Below, piece by piece: positions 39,898-48,087 of a stretch of DNA of 64,000 bases. The notes beneath the pieces are model-generated. The model had not been told where the DNA came from, did no database searches, and was given only the letters and a program-made list of their open reading frames with translations. The stretch's first letter is position 1. Each line of letters opens with the position of its first letter. The stretch spans positions 1,736,001 to 1,800,000 of the forward strand of contig NZ_CP070977.1 in NCBI RefSeq assembly GCF_018417535.1, given 5' to 3'. The position numbers and the translations under genes were made by a program. The stretch is from Burkholderia pyrrocinia. Lineage in GTDB: Bacteria; Pseudomonadota; Gammaproteobacteria; Burkholderiales; Burkholderiaceae.

Positions 39898-40941
39898 ATG
39901 TCGAATCCGCGCACCCGCCTGCTGCCGCTCGCCGGCGCCCTCGCCCTTGCCGCGGCCGCATTCGCGCCGCCGGCCCATGCGGCCGAGGAAGTGAGCCTGT
40001 ACACCACCCGCGAGCCGAAGCTGATCCAGCCGCTCATCGACGCGTTCGCGAAGCAGAGCGGCGTCAAGGTCAACACGGTGTTCGTGAAGGACGGCCTGCT
40101 CGAACGCGTGAAGGCCGAAGGCGCGCAATCGCCGGCCGACGTGCTGATGACGGTCGACGTCGGCAACCTGCTCGACCTCGTCGACGGCGGGCTCACGCAG
40201 CCGGTGCGCTCGAAGGCGCTCGACGACGCGATTCCCGCGAACCTGCGCGGCGCGAACGGCGACTGGTACGCGCTGTCGCTGCGCGACCGCGTGCTGTACG
40301 TCGAAAAGGACCTGAAGGTCGACGCGTTCCGCTACGAGGATCTCGCCGATCCGAAATGGAAGGGCAAGGTCTGCATCCGCTCGGGCCAGCATCCGTACAA
40401 CACGGCGCTCGTCGCCGCGATGATCGCGCACGACGGCGAAGCCGCGACCGAGCAGTGGCTGCGCGGCGTGAAGGCGAACCTCGCGCGCAAGGCGACGGGC
40501 GGCGACCGCGACGTCGCGCGCGACATCCTCGGCGGCATCTGCGACGTCGGCCTCGCGAACGCGTACTACGTCGGCCACATGAAGAATGCGGAGCCGGGCA
40601 CCGACGCGCGCAAGTGGGGCGACGCGATCAAGGTCGTACGACCGACGTTCGCGAACGCGAAGAGCGGCGGCACGCACGTGAACATCAGCGGCGCGACGGT
40701 CGCGAAACACGCGCCGCACAAGGCCAACGCGGTGAAGCTGCTCGAATACCTCGTGTCGCCGGAAGCGCAGGCGCTGTATGCGCAGGCGAACTACGAATAC
40801 CCGGTGCGCGCAAACGTGAAGCTCGACCCGGTGATCGCGAGCTTCGGCGCGCTGAAGGTCGATCCGCTGCCGCTGGCGGACATCGCGAAGCATCGCAAGC
40901 AGGCGAGCCAGCTCGTCGACAAGGTCGGCTTTGACAACTGA
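39898..40941 (+). CDS. Ferric-iron ABC transporter substrate-binding protein (FbpA/FutA type)
   Basis: A 347-residue periplasmic protein. The Sec signal ends near AHA-AE (residue 28). The mature chain begins EVSLYTTREPKLIQPLIDAFAKQSGVKVNTVF, and iron-liganding tyrosines Y223 and Y224 appear in GLANAYYVGHM, the diagnostic YY motif of FbpA/FutA. Length is standard. The ATG follows ATCGGAGTCTTC. It is the first gene of an iron import operon with permease and ATPase; a weak Fur-like site upstream fits iron repression. Confidence 0.92.
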   Translation: MSNPRTRLLPLAGALALAAAAFAPPAHAAEEVSLYTTREPKLIQPLIDAFAKQSGVKVNTVFVKDGLLERVKAEGAQSPADVLMTVDVGNLLDLVDGGLTQPVRSKALDDAIPANLRGANGDWYALSLRDRVLYVEKDLKVDAFRYEDLADPKWKGKVCIRSGQHPYNTALVAAMIAHDGEAATEQWLRGVKANLARKATGGDRDVARDILGGICDVGLANAYYVGHMKNAEPGTDARKWGDAIKVVRPTFANAKSGGTHVNISGATVAKHAPHKANAVKLLEYLVSPEAQALYAQANYEYPVRANVKLDPVIASFGALKVDPLPLADIAKHRKQASQLVDKVGFDN

Positions 40942-42619
40942 CGCACCGTCCGCCGGCGCGCGCCGCCAGCCGTACCGGCCGCGCCTGCGGCCGCGCGCGG
41001 GCAGCCTGTGGCTGCTCGCGGCGCTGACGATCGCCGCGGCGGTCGCGGCACCGCTCGCGGTGCTCGTGGCCGCCGCGTTCGACGCCGATCTCGCGCACTG
41101 GCGGCACCTCGCCGAATTCGTGCTGCCGCAGGCGCTCGTCAATACGCTGCTGCTGCTCGCGGGTGTCGGCGCGATCGTGTCGATCGTCGGCACGGGCTGC
41201 GCATGGCTCGTCACCGCCTACGACTTTCCCGGCCGCCGGATGCTGACGTGGGCGCTGCTGCTGCCGCTTGCGGTTCCCACCTACATCGTCGCGTTCGCAT
41301 ATCTCGACCTGCTGCACCCGATCGGCCCCGTCCAGGGCGCGATCCGCTGGCTGCTCGGCTTCGACAGCCCGCGCCAGTTCCGCCTGCCCGACCTGCGCTC
41401 GCTGCCCGGCGCGATCTTCGTGCTCGGCTTCGTGCTGTATCCGTATGTGTACCTGAGCACGCGCGCGATGTTCGTCACGCAGTCCGCGAGCCTGCTCGAA
41501 GCCGCGCGCACGCTCGGCGCGGGACGCGTCGCGACGTTCTGGCGCGTCGTCGTGCCGCTCGCGCGGCCCGCGATCGCGGTCGGCGTGAGCCTCGCGCTGC
41601 TCGAAACGCTGAACGACATCGGCGCATCGGAATTCCTCGGCGTGCAGACGCTGACCGTATCCGTCTATACGACGTGGATCACGCGCTCCGATCTCGCCGG
41701 CGCCGCGCAGATCGCACTCGCGATGCTCGCGATCGTCGTCGGCATGATCGTGCTCGAACGCTACGGACGCCGCCGCCAGCGCTACGCGCATGGCCGGCGC
41801 ATGCGGCCGATCGCGCCGCGCCGCCTGACCGGCGCGGCCGCGTTGGGCGCCGCCGTGCTCGGCTGGCTGCCCGTGCTGCTCGGCTTCGGCGCGCCGGCCG
41901 CGTACCTCGCGGTCGAGACCGGCAAGCGGCTGCATCTCGTCGGTGGCGTATCCGCGCAGTTGATGACGAGACTCGCGAACACGCTGACGATCGCCACCGC
42001 CGCAACCGCCGCGACGCTCGCATGCGGGCTCGTCGTTGCATGGGCCGCGCGCGCGCAACGCGACAGCGCCCGCGCGGGCCCTGCCCGCGTGTGTGCACGA
42101 ATCGCCAGCCTCGGCTACGCAGTGCCGGGCACCGTGCTCGCGATCGGCCTGCTGATCCCGTTCGCGGCGGTCGACCGGCTGTTCGGCGCGACGCTCGGCC
42201 GCGACGGACTGATGCTGATGGGCTCGGCGACGGCGCTCGTGATCGCGTACACAGTGCGCTTTCTCGCGATTCCGGCCGGCAGCATCGAGGCCGGCCTCGC
42301 ACGCATTCCGCCGTCGCTCGAACAGGCATCGCGCTCGCTCGGCGAGACGGCCGGCGGCACGTTGCGCCGCGTGCACCTGCCGCTGCTGCGGCCCGCGCTC
42401 ACGACGAGCGCGCTGCTGGTGTTCGTCGACGCGATGAAGGAACTGCCGGCGACGCTGCTGCTGCGTCCGCTGAATTTCGACACGCTCGCCACCTGGCTGT
42501 ATGCGGAAGCCGCGCGCGGCACCTATGAGGAAGGCGCGGTCGCCGCGCTCGCGATCGTGCTGGCCGGGCTCGTGCCCGTGATCCTGCTCGCCCGCACCCG
42601 CCACAAGATCGGAGCCTGA
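40931..42619 (+). CDS. Ferric-iron ABC transporter fused permease (FbpB type)
   Basis: A 562-residue permease with two fused six-helix domains. The two EAA loops are EAARTLGAGRVATFWRVVVPLARPAI near residue 195 and EQASRSLGETAGGTLRRVHLPLLRPAL near 465. This is the usual architecture of FbpB/SfuB iron permeases. Translation appears to start at a TTG at 40931 inside the end of the binding-protein gene (11-nt overlap), preceded by AAGGTCGG; no better start lies before the first helix. It pairs with the upstream binding protein and downstream ATPase. Confidence 0.9.
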   Translation: MTTDAPSAGARRQPYRPRLRPRAGSLWLLAALTIAAAVAAPLAVLVAAAFDADLAHWRHLAEFVLPQALVNTLLLLAGVGAIVSIVGTGCAWLVTAYDFPGRRMLTWALLLPLAVPTYIVAFAYLDLLHPIGPVQGAIRWLLGFDSPRQFRLPDLRSLPGAIFVLGFVLYPYVYLSTRAMFVTQSASLLEAARTLGAGRVATFWRVVVPLARPAIAVGVSLALLETLNDIGASEFLGVQTLTVSVYTTWITRSDLAGAAQIALAMLAIVVGMIVLERYGRRRQRYAHGRRMRPIAPRRLTGAAALGAAVLGWLPVLLGFGAPAAYLAVETGKRLHLVGGVSAQLMTRLANTLTIATAATAATLACGLVVAWAARAQRDSARAGPARVCARIASLGYAVPGTVLAIGLLIPFAAVDRLFGATLGRDGLMLMGSATALVIAYTVRFLAIPAGSIEAGLARIPPSLEQASRSLGETAGGTLRRVHLPLLRPALTTSALLVFVDAMKELPATLLLRPLNFDTLATWLYAEAARGTYEEGAVAALAIVLAGLVPVILLARTRHKIGA

Positions 42620-42623
42620 TACC

Positions 42624-43397
42624 GTGAACCTGCTCGAACTCGATGACCTCTGCGTCGCCTACGACACGCCGCACGGCCGCCGCACGGTGGTCGACGGGCT
42701 GAGCCTCGCGCTGCCGCGCGGCGACATCGGCTGCCTGCTCGGCGCGTCGGGCTGCGGCAAGACCACCGTGCTGCGCGCGATCGCCGGCTTCGAACCCGTG
42801 CGCATGGGGCGCATCGTGCTGGACGGCGCGCCCGTCGCCGCGCCGTCGCTCGACGTGCCGCCCGAGCGGCGGCGCATCGGCATGATGTTCCAGGACTACG
42901 CGCTGTTCCCGCACCTGAGCGCGGCCGACAACGTCGCGTTCGGCCTGCGGCGCATGCCGAAGGCCGAACGCCGTACGCGCGTCGCGGAGATGCTCGAACT
43001 CGTCGGCCTCGCCGAATCCGGCGACGCCTATCCGCACGAACTGTCGGGCGGCCAGCAGCAACGTGTCGCACTCGCGCGTGCGCTCGCACCGTCGCCGGAG
43101 CTGCTGCTGCTCGACGAGCCGTTCTCGAATCTCGACGTCGATACGCGCGAGCGGCTCGCGTTCGAGCTGCGCGACATCCTGAAGCGCACGGGCCACACCG
43201 CGATCCTCGTCACGCACAACCAGGCCGAAGCGTTCGCGATCGCCGACCGGATCGGCGTGATGAAGGACGGCCAGCTCGCGCAATGGGACACGCCGTATGC
43301 GCTGCACCACCATCCGGCCAGCCCGTTCGTCGCGGATTTCGTGCGCCGCGACGCGCTGGCCGACGAACGTGCGCGCGCACTGGCGCGCGGCCGCTGA
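42624..43397 (+). CDS. Ferric-iron ABC transporter ATP-binding protein (short FbpC-like)
   Basis: A 257-residue ATPase starting at a GTG at 42624 with GGAG upstream. Walker A GASGCGKTTV near residue 42, Q-loop FQDYALFP, signature LSGGQQQRVALARAL, Walker B LLLDEPFSNLD and H-loop VTHNQAEAF. It lacks the about 90-residue C-terminal regulatory domain of classical FbpC (about 350 residues), so feedback through that domain is absent. Third gene of the iron operon, 4 nt after the permease. Confidence 0.9.
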   Translation: MNLLELDDLCVAYDTPHGRRTVVDGLSLALPRGDIGCLLGASGCGKTTVLRAIAGFEPVRMGRIVLDGAPVAAPSLDVPPERRRIGMMFQDYALFPHLSAADNVAFGLRRMPKAERRTRVAEMLELVGLAESGDAYPHELSGGQQQRVALARALAPSPELLLLDEPFSNLDVDTRERLAFELRDILKRTGHTAILVTHNQAEAFAIADRIGVMKDGQLAQWDTPYALHHHPASPFVADFVRRDALADERARALARGR

Positions 43398-43444
43398 ACC
43401 CGCGCCGCCGGCGCGAGCCGCAACGGTGCCGCGCCTGTCGCGCG

Positions 43445-43915
43445 TCAGGCCGGCTCGGCAAGATCGCGCACGGGCAGCGCGGTCGAATACTTGATCTGCT
43501 CCATCGCGAACGACGAGCTGACGTCGAACAGCGGCACCGCGCGAATGAGCTGCTTGTAGACGCGGTCGTAATCGTCGATGCTGGCCACCACGACGCGCAG
43601 CAGGTAATCGGTCTCGCCGCTCATCCGGTAGACCTCGACGACTTCCGGCATGTCGCGCACGGCCTGCGTGAAACGCTGCGCCCATTCCTCGGTGTGCTGG
43701 TTCGTGCGGATCGCGACGAACACGGTCGTGCCGACCCCGAGCTTGCGCGGATCGCACAGTGCAACCTGCGCGCGAATCGCGCCGGTTTCCTTCAGCCGCT
43801 GCACGCGCTTCCAGCACGGCGTCTGCGACAGGTTCACGCGCTGTGCCAATTCCGCGATCGGCAGCGTGGCATCCGCCTGCAACAGCTCCAGCAGCTTGCG
43901 ATCGATGGCGTCCAT
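43445..43915 (-). CDS. Lrp/AsnC-family transcriptional regulator
   Basis: A 156-residue regulator. N-terminal winged helix (MDAIDRKLLELLQADATLPIAELAQRVNLSQTPCWKRVQRLKETGAI), then the RAM effector domain (TVFVAIRTNQHTEEWAQRFTQAVRDMPEVVEVYRMSGETDYLLRVVVASIDDYDRVY). The ATG at 43915 begins the HTH directly; the open frame to 44089 is not Lrp-like. A near-consensus Lrp site lies 20 bp upstream (43935-43949), suggesting autoregulation. It is convergent with the iron operon and has no obvious target gene beside it. Confidence 0.92.
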   Translation of the reverse strand: MDAIDRKLLELLQADATLPIAELAQRVNLSQTPCWKRVQRLKETGAIRAQVALCDPRKLGVGTTVFVAIRTNQHTEEWAQRFTQAVRDMPEVVEVYRMSGETDYLLRVVVASIDDYDRVYKQLIRAVPLFDVSSSFAMEQIKYSTALPVRDLAEPA

Positions 43916-43934
43916 TTCTCCAGTCCCTCGTAAA

Positions 43935-43949
43935 TAGAAATTTATTCTA
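43935..43949. promoter_or_regulatory. Lrp-type operator upstream of the Lrp/AsnC gene
   Basis: TAGAAATTTATTCTA matches the E. coli Lrp consensus YAGHAWATTWTDCTR at 14 of 15 positions, and is flanked so that ATAGAA/TTCTAT form perfect 6-bp arms. It is centred 27 bp before the regulator's ATG, as expected for autoregulation. Confidence 0.7.
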
Positions 43950-44073
43950 TGCATCCTGCACAACGGGGAACAATATGGAAACCGCCTGCGTGCGTCGACC
44001 GGTATAAATACCAATCCGGCACAAGTGAATCCGCAGCGCGCACGATCGCGCGCCGGCACGCCCCCTTCAAGCG

Positions 44074-44109
44074 AAAAAGGCGACTCCACCCGTCAAGGTG
44101 GAGTCGCCT
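44074..44109 (-). terminator. Rho-independent terminator of the NmrA-like gene
   Basis: On the minus strand a 13-bp perfect stem (AGGCGACTCCACC / GGTGGAGTCGCCT, 6-nt loop) is followed directly by T5. It lies 77 bp after the stop of the oxidoreductase gene at 44186. Confidence 0.9.
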
Positions 44110-44185
44110 CAAGTGCCGCCTGTTGCGGCGCGCACGCCGCGTCCGGGCCAGGCCGGCGCCCACTTGGCACCAGCCGCCAAACCGC

Positions 44186-44827
44186 TCAATACGCGACCGT
44201 CGCGATCTCCCGCACGAAGCTGCCTTGCTCGAGCGCATCGACGAACGCGACCGCGTAGTCTTCCGCCGAGATCTTGCTGTTGCCCTGCGCGTCCGCGATC
44301 AGCTTGCCGGCGCCCGTGCGGAACGTGCCCGTGCGCTCGCCCGGTGCGATCATCGCGGCCGGCGCGAAGAACGTCCAGTCGAGATCGCCGACCGTCTCCA
44401 GGTAGCCGAGCGCATCGCGGTGCGCGAGCGCGACCGGCTTGTACGCTTCCGGGAAGCCCTCGCTGTCGACGAGCTGCTTGCCGGGCGCGACTTCGAGCGA
44501 ACCGGCACCGCCCACCACGACGAGCCGCTTCAGGCCGGCCTGACGCGTGCCGGCGACCAACGCCTTCGCGACCGCGCCAACCTTCGCCGCATCTTCCTGT
44601 TTCGGACCGTACGCGCTCGCGACGACGTCATGGCCCGGCAGCGCGGCCGCGATGCTGGCCGCGTCGAACAGGTCGGCCGCCTTCGCGGTGATGCCGTCGC
44701 CGGCCGCGCCGGGATGGCGCGACAGCGCGGTCACGCGATGGCCGCGCCGTACGGCTTCCGCCGCGATGCGCGAGCCGATCATGCCGGTGGCGCCGAACAG
44801 CGCGATATTCAAGGAACGTTGCGTCAT
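44186..44827 (-). CDS. NmrA/YwnB-like NAD(P)-binding oxidoreductase
   Basis: A 213-residue Rossmann protein: NIALFGATGMIGSRIAAEAVRRGHRVTALSRHP (NAD(P)-binding GATGxxG, residues about 7-20), LKRLVVVGGAGSLEVAPG, and YLETVGDLDWTFFAPAAMIAPGERTGTFR. This is the atypical SDR group of YwnB/NmrA-like NAD(P)H-dependent proteins. The ATG at 44827 follows GGAGAATCGAT. Its promoter holds the TGTAA-N9-TTACA operator shared with the Rrf2 gene just upstream, so it is probably the regulator's target. Physiological substrate unknown; such pairs often respond to electrophile or redox stress. Confidence 0.9.
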   Translation of the reverse strand: MTQRSLNIALFGATGMIGSRIAAEAVRRGHRVTALSRHPGAAGDGITAKAADLFDAASIAAALPGHDVVASAYGPKQEDAAKVGAVAKALVAGTRQAGLKRLVVVGGAGSLEVAPGKQLVDSEGFPEAYKPVALAHRDALGYLETVGDLDWTFFAPAAMIAPGERTGTFRTGAGKLIADAQGNSKISAEDYAVAFVDALEQGSFVREIATVAY

Positions 44828-44851
44828 ATCGATTCTCCACAAAGAAAAATA

Positions 44852-44870
44852 TGTAACATTATTGATTACA
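44852..44870. promoter_or_regulatory. Rrf2-type operator TGTAA-N9-TTACA at the NmrA-like gene
   Basis: TGTAA at 44852-44856 and TTACA at 44866-44870, extended by one more matching base on each side (ATGTAA/TTACAT), 25 bp before the start codon and overlapping a minus-strand TTATAT/TAATGT promoter-like stretch. It has the same arms and spacing as the site at 45465-45483. Confidence 0.75.
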
Positions 44871-44880
44871 TATAAGACCG

Positions 44881-44906
44881 AAAAAAAAACGGGGCAAATC
44901 CCCGTT
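44881..44906 (-). terminator. Rho-independent terminator of the Rrf2 gene
   Basis: Minus strand stem AACGGGG / CCCCGTT with loop ATTTG, followed by T9. It is 55 bp after the Rrf2 stop at 44961, so the two genes are separate transcription units. Confidence 0.88.
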
Positions 44907-44960
44907 GCGCCGATCGCCGCGCCTGTGCGCCGCCCGGCTTCCTGCCCTGCCTGCCGCCGG

Positions 44961-45416
44961 TCACCCGCCGGCGCGCCCTGCCCGTTGCGTGCGCTGCTCC
45001 AGATCCAGCACGTCGGCCGTTACGTCGGCAAGCGTGCGCGTGGCGAGCGATGCCTCCATTGCGCGCTGCGCGTCGCCGATATAGTCGATCAGCGCGCGCT
45101 GGATGTGCCGCCCGACAAGGCACGCCGGATTCGGTGCCTCGCGATGCAGCGCGAACAGTTGCGCATCGTCGACCGCGCGATACACGTCGAGCAGCGTGAT
45201 CTCGCCGGGCTCGCGCGCCAGCAGCGCGCCACCGCCCGCGCCGAGCTGCGACGTGGTCAGCCCCGCGGCCGCCAGCATCGACAGCAACCGGCGGATCAGT
45301 GCCGGATTCGTGTTCACGCTGCCCGCGACGATGTCGGACGACAACGGTACGCCTTCCTGCATCGACAGCAAGGCGAGCACGTGAACGGCAAACGCGAACC
45401 GGCTGCTGGTATTCAT
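44961..45416 (-). CDS. Rrf2-family transcriptional regulator (YwnA-like)
   Basis: A 151-residue winged-helix regulator. MNTSSRFAFAVHVLALLSMQEG is the Rrf2 N-terminus; SSDIVAGSVNTNPALIRRLLSMLAAAGLTTSQLGAGGGALLAREPGEITLLDVYRAVD is the HTH and wing. It has a single Cys (residue 99, in NPACLVGR), so an Fe-S cluster of the IscR/NsrR kind is unlikely; a thiol switch is possible. The ATG at 45416 follows CAGGA closely. It faces the same direction as the NmrA-like gene, and both promoters carry TGTAA-N9-TTACA. The YwnA/YwnB pairing is known in Bacillus. Confidence 0.9.
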   Translation of the reverse strand: MNTSSRFAFAVHVLALLSMQEGVPLSSDIVAGSVNTNPALIRRLLSMLAAAGLTTSQLGAGGGALLAREPGEITLLDVYRAVDDAQLFALHREAPNPACLVGRHIQRALIDYIGDAQRAMEASLATRTLADVTADVLDLEQRTQRAGRAGG

Positions 45417-45464
45417 TCCTGACTCACTCGGCGACGCCGGCCCGTACCGCGGCCGGCGACAATG

Positions 45465-45483
45465 TGTAACTACTATAATTACA
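45465..45483. promoter_or_regulatory. Rrf2-type operator TGTAA-N9-TTACA at the Rrf2 gene
   Basis: TGTAA at 45465-45469 and TTACA at 45479-45483, 49 bp before the regulator's start, overlapping a minus-strand TATAGT promoter-like hexamer. It has identical arms and spacing to the site upstream of the NmrA-like gene. Confidence 0.75.
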
Positions 45484-45507
45484 TTTTGCGGATCATGCAA
45501 GCCCGCA

Positions 45508-45936
45508 TCATTCTCCGCTTGCGGGCTTCGCGCCCGCGGCGTTCTGCTGGCTCCACTGCTGGAGTTTCTTGCCGGCTTCCGAGATCTTCGCACCGGCTTC
45601 CGACGCCGCATGCGCGACGACCGCGGAAGCCGCCGCGTCGATCTGCGCCTGCGCGGCCGATGCGAGACCGCTCGCGGACAGCGGCGGCACGGCCGACGCC
45701 GCGGACGCGATGCCGGCCTTCGCCGCGTTGATCTGCTGGTTGACGGTGCTCGCGACCTGGTCGAGCGCCTTGGCCGCATTGTTCGCGGCATCGGCGGCCG
45801 CGCTCGCGGCCGTATCGGGTTGGGCGACCGGCGCGCCGGACTTCTCGCAGCCCGCGAGCAACAGCAGCGCACCGACGGCTACCGCCGCCAGCGCGGACCC
45901 GGGCACGCGACGCGCCCACGATGTCTTCATGTTCAT
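45508..45936 (-). CDS. Ala-rich helical lipoprotein of unknown function
   Basis: A 142-residue protein with a lipoprotein signal (ALAAVAVGALLLLAGC, lipobox LAGC near residue 30) followed by EKSGAPVAQPD and a long Ala-rich, probably coiled helical body (DAANNAAKALDQVASTVNQQINAAKAGIASAAS). I chose the ATG at 45936 (MNMKTSW) because GGAG lies 7 nt upstream; 45984 is an upstream alternative without a site. A 9-bp inverted repeat AAGCCCGCA/TGCGGGCTT overlaps the stop codon and may be a weak transcription end. Function unknown; resembles small alanine-zipper envelope lipoproteins. Confidence 0.75.
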   Translation of the reverse strand: MNMKTSWARRVPGSALAAVAVGALLLLAGCEKSGAPVAQPDTAASAAADAANNAAKALDQVASTVNQQINAAKAGIASAASAVPPLSASGLASAAQAQIDAAASAVVAHAASEAGAKISEAGKKLQQWSQQNAAGAKPASGE

Positions 45937-46128
45937 CAGCAATCTCCGGCCGCGCGTCGCGCGGCCTCGTGGTTGGACCGACATCGATGATACCGCCTGC
46001 GGAACAGGCCCAATGACGACCCGTGATTAAAAATGCCTTTCAATTTCGGACTCGTCTGATTCAATCGCAGGCACGACGCCCCTAAAGTAGGCACGCTTCA
46101 ATCCGCTTCTTACGTGCCCCCTTTTTCC

Positions 46129-46464
46129 ATGGCTTTCCTCGTCAACTGGCTCATCGCCCTGGCCGCGCTGCTCGCCGCCACCCTGTTCCTGTGCCTGCGC
46201 CCGCCGTCGGCGCGCCGTCTGGCCGAAGCCGGACGCCCCCGCCGCGTCGCGTCCGCGCGGCTGCTCACGCTGGCCGTGATCGGCTTCTGGACGGCTGCGC
46301 TGATCGTCGCGCACGGCATCCTCGGCCCCGACGGCGACGGCCAGTCGCTCGCGGGCTTCGCGGCACTCGCGTTCGCCGCACTCGGGCTGACGACCGTCGC
46401 CGCGTACTGGTCGGCGTGCGCGTTGCGGCTGCGCCGGCCGCGCGAACTGTTCGCGCGCCACTGA
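46129..46464 (+). CDS. Small integral membrane protein, 111 residues
   Basis: Three probable membrane helices: FLVNWLIALAALLAATLFLCL, ARLLTLAVIGFWTAALIVAHGIL and LAGFAALAFAALGLTTVAAYWSACAL, with Arg-rich loops. The ATG at 46129 is taken in place of the GTG at 46114 because the first helix follows directly; no clear ribosome site for either. No recognised family. It precedes amtB by 265 bp but the intervening sigma-54 promoter makes co-transcription unlikely to be the main route. Confidence 0.6.
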   Translation: MAFLVNWLIALAALLAATLFLCLRPPSARRLAEAGRPRRVASARLLTLAVIGFWTAALIVAHGILGPDGDGQSLAGFAALAFAALGLTTVAAYWSACALRLRRPRELFARH

Positions 46465-46675
46465 CGCGCCAGATCGGTGCGTAGCGGCACGCGCCGACGC
46501 ACCACGCCGCATCCACCCGTACGACGCACGCACCAGATCCGCACACTCCGCACCACATACGTGCACCCGATGCGGCCCTGGCATGCACCGCACTTGCGCC
46601 GATACCGGGCACGATTCACCGGAATGCCGCACCAGGTGGTGTCAGAGCACCAATTTCACGCGAACGTTCACCAAG

Positions 46676-46692
46676 TTGGCTCGATACTTGCG
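46676..46692 (+). promoter_or_regulatory. Sigma-54 (RpoN) promoter of amtB
   Basis: TTGGCTCGATACTTGCG fits the -24/-12 pattern TTGGC-N7-TTGC, with GG at 46678-46679 and GC at 46690-46691 exactly 12 bp apart. Transcription should start near 46703, 26 bp before the amtB ATG. Imperfect GGTG/CACC dyads at about 46633-46652 could be NtrC sites but are off the usual spacing. Confidence 0.75.
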
Positions 46693-46728
46693 TTCCTTGC
46701 CCGTTTTTTTGCGCAAGGAAGCCACGGC

Positions 46729-47922
46729 ATGGATGGTCTGAAATCCGGCGTCGACACACTGTTCCTGTTGATCGGCGCCGTCATGGTGCTCGCGATGCAC
46801 GCGGGCTTCGCATTCCTCGAACTCGGCACGGTCCGCAAGAAGAACCAGGTCAACGCGCTCGTGAAGATCCTGGTCGACTTCTCGGTGTCGACGCTCGCCT
46901 ATTTCTTCATCGGCTACACGATTGCGTACGGGGTCGAGTTCTTCGACGACATCGGCACGCTGTCGCAGCATAGCGGCTACGCGCTCGTGCGCTTCTTCTT
47001 CCTGCTGACCTTCGCGGCGGCGATTCCCGCGATCGTGTCGGGCGGCATCGCCGAGCGCGCGAAATTCAATCCGCAGCTCGTCGCGACGCTGATCATCGTC
47101 GGCTTCATCTATCCGTTCTTCGAAGGAATCGCGTGGAACGAACGCTACGGCGTGCAGGCCTGGCTCACGCACGCGTTCGGTGCGCCGTTCCACGATTTCG
47201 CGGGCTCGGTCGTCGTGCATGCGTTCGGCGGCTGGGTCGCACTGCCGGCCGTGCTGCTGCTCGGCGCACGTCACGGTCGTTATGCGAAGGACGGCCGGAT
47301 CGCCGCGCACCCGCCGTCGAACATCCCGTTCCTCGCGCTCGGCGCGTGGGTGCTCGCGGTCGGCTGGTTCGGCTTCAACGTGATGAGCGCGCAGACGCTC
47401 GACAAGATCAGCGGCCTCGTCGCCGTGAACTCGCTGATGGCGATGGTCGGCGGCACGCTCGCCGCGTGGATGGCCGGCCGCAACGACCCGGGCTTCACGT
47501 ACAACGGGCCGCTCGCGGGCCTCGTCGCGGTGTGCGCGGGCTCCGACGTGATGCACCCGATCGGCGCGCTCGTCACGGGCGCGGCGGCCGGCGCGCTGTT
47601 CGTCGCGATGTTCACCTGCGTGCAGAACAAGTGGCGCATCGACGACGTGCTCGGCGTGTGGCCGCTGCACGGGATGTGCGGCGCGCTCGGCGGCCTCGCG
47701 GCCGGCGTGTTCGGCCTGCCCGCGCTCGGCGGTCTCGGCGGCGTGTCGTTCCTGTCGCAACTCGTCGGCACGCTCGGCGGCATCGCGATCGCAACCGCCG
47801 GCGGCACGCTCGTCTACGGCGCGCTGAAAGCGACCGTCGGGCTGCGCCTCGACCGCGAAGCCGAATTCGACGGCGCGGACCTGTCGGTCCACCGCATCTC
47901 GGCGACGCCCGAACGCGATTGA
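46729..47922 (+). CDS. amtB: Ammonium transporter AmtB
   Basis: A 397-residue ammonium channel with 11 membrane helices. Conserved blocks are VLAMHAGFAFLELGTVRKKNQVNAL, AAIPAIVSGGIAERAKF, the Asp and first pore His in HDFAGSVVVHAFGGWVALPA, and the second pore His region WPLHGMCGALGG. I chose the ATG at 46729 (MDGLKSG) with AAGGAAG upstream, because the open frame before it crosses the promoter and is not membrane-like. It has no N-terminal signal peptide, unlike E. coli AmtB. The usual partner glnK (PII) is not adjacent. Sigma-54 control implies induction by nitrogen limitation through NtrC. Confidence 0.95.
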   Translation: MDGLKSGVDTLFLLIGAVMVLAMHAGFAFLELGTVRKKNQVNALVKILVDFSVSTLAYFFIGYTIAYGVEFFDDIGTLSQHSGYALVRFFFLLTFAAAIPAIVSGGIAERAKFNPQLVATLIIVGFIYPFFEGIAWNERYGVQAWLTHAFGAPFHDFAGSVVVHAFGGWVALPAVLLLGARHGRYAKDGRIAAHPPSNIPFLALGAWVLAVGWFGFNVMSAQTLDKISGLVAVNSLMAMVGGTLAAWMAGRNDPGFTYNGPLAGLVAVCAGSDVMHPIGALVTGAAAGALFVAMFTCVQNKWRIDDVLGVWPLHGMCGALGGLAAGVFGLPALGGLGGVSFLSQLVGTLGGIAIATAGGTLVYGALKATVGLRLDREAEFDGADLSVHRISATPERD

Positions 47923-48087
47923 GCGCCTGACGAACGCCCGACACGACATTACGTTTCCAATTCAAAAAACTTTCATCGAGCGTCCTTACACTTCCGTTCA
48001 GTTTTCAATTTGCCTTCGCGGAGCTTGCCGATCGCCCGCTTCCGCTTCGCGAAGGCCATTCTTCCAACAACTGAAACTGGACTCCAC

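Noticed and set aside
46633..46652. NtrC enhancer upstream of the amtB promoter
   Set aside because: GGTG/CACC dyads are present but with 4-6 nt centres instead of the usual spacing; not listed as a separate feature.
47960..48000. Possible Pho box upstream of the PhoX-family gene (CTTTCAT and TCCTTACA)
   Set aside because: Only one half resembles the CTGTCAT repeat and the 11-bp spacing to a second copy does not hold.
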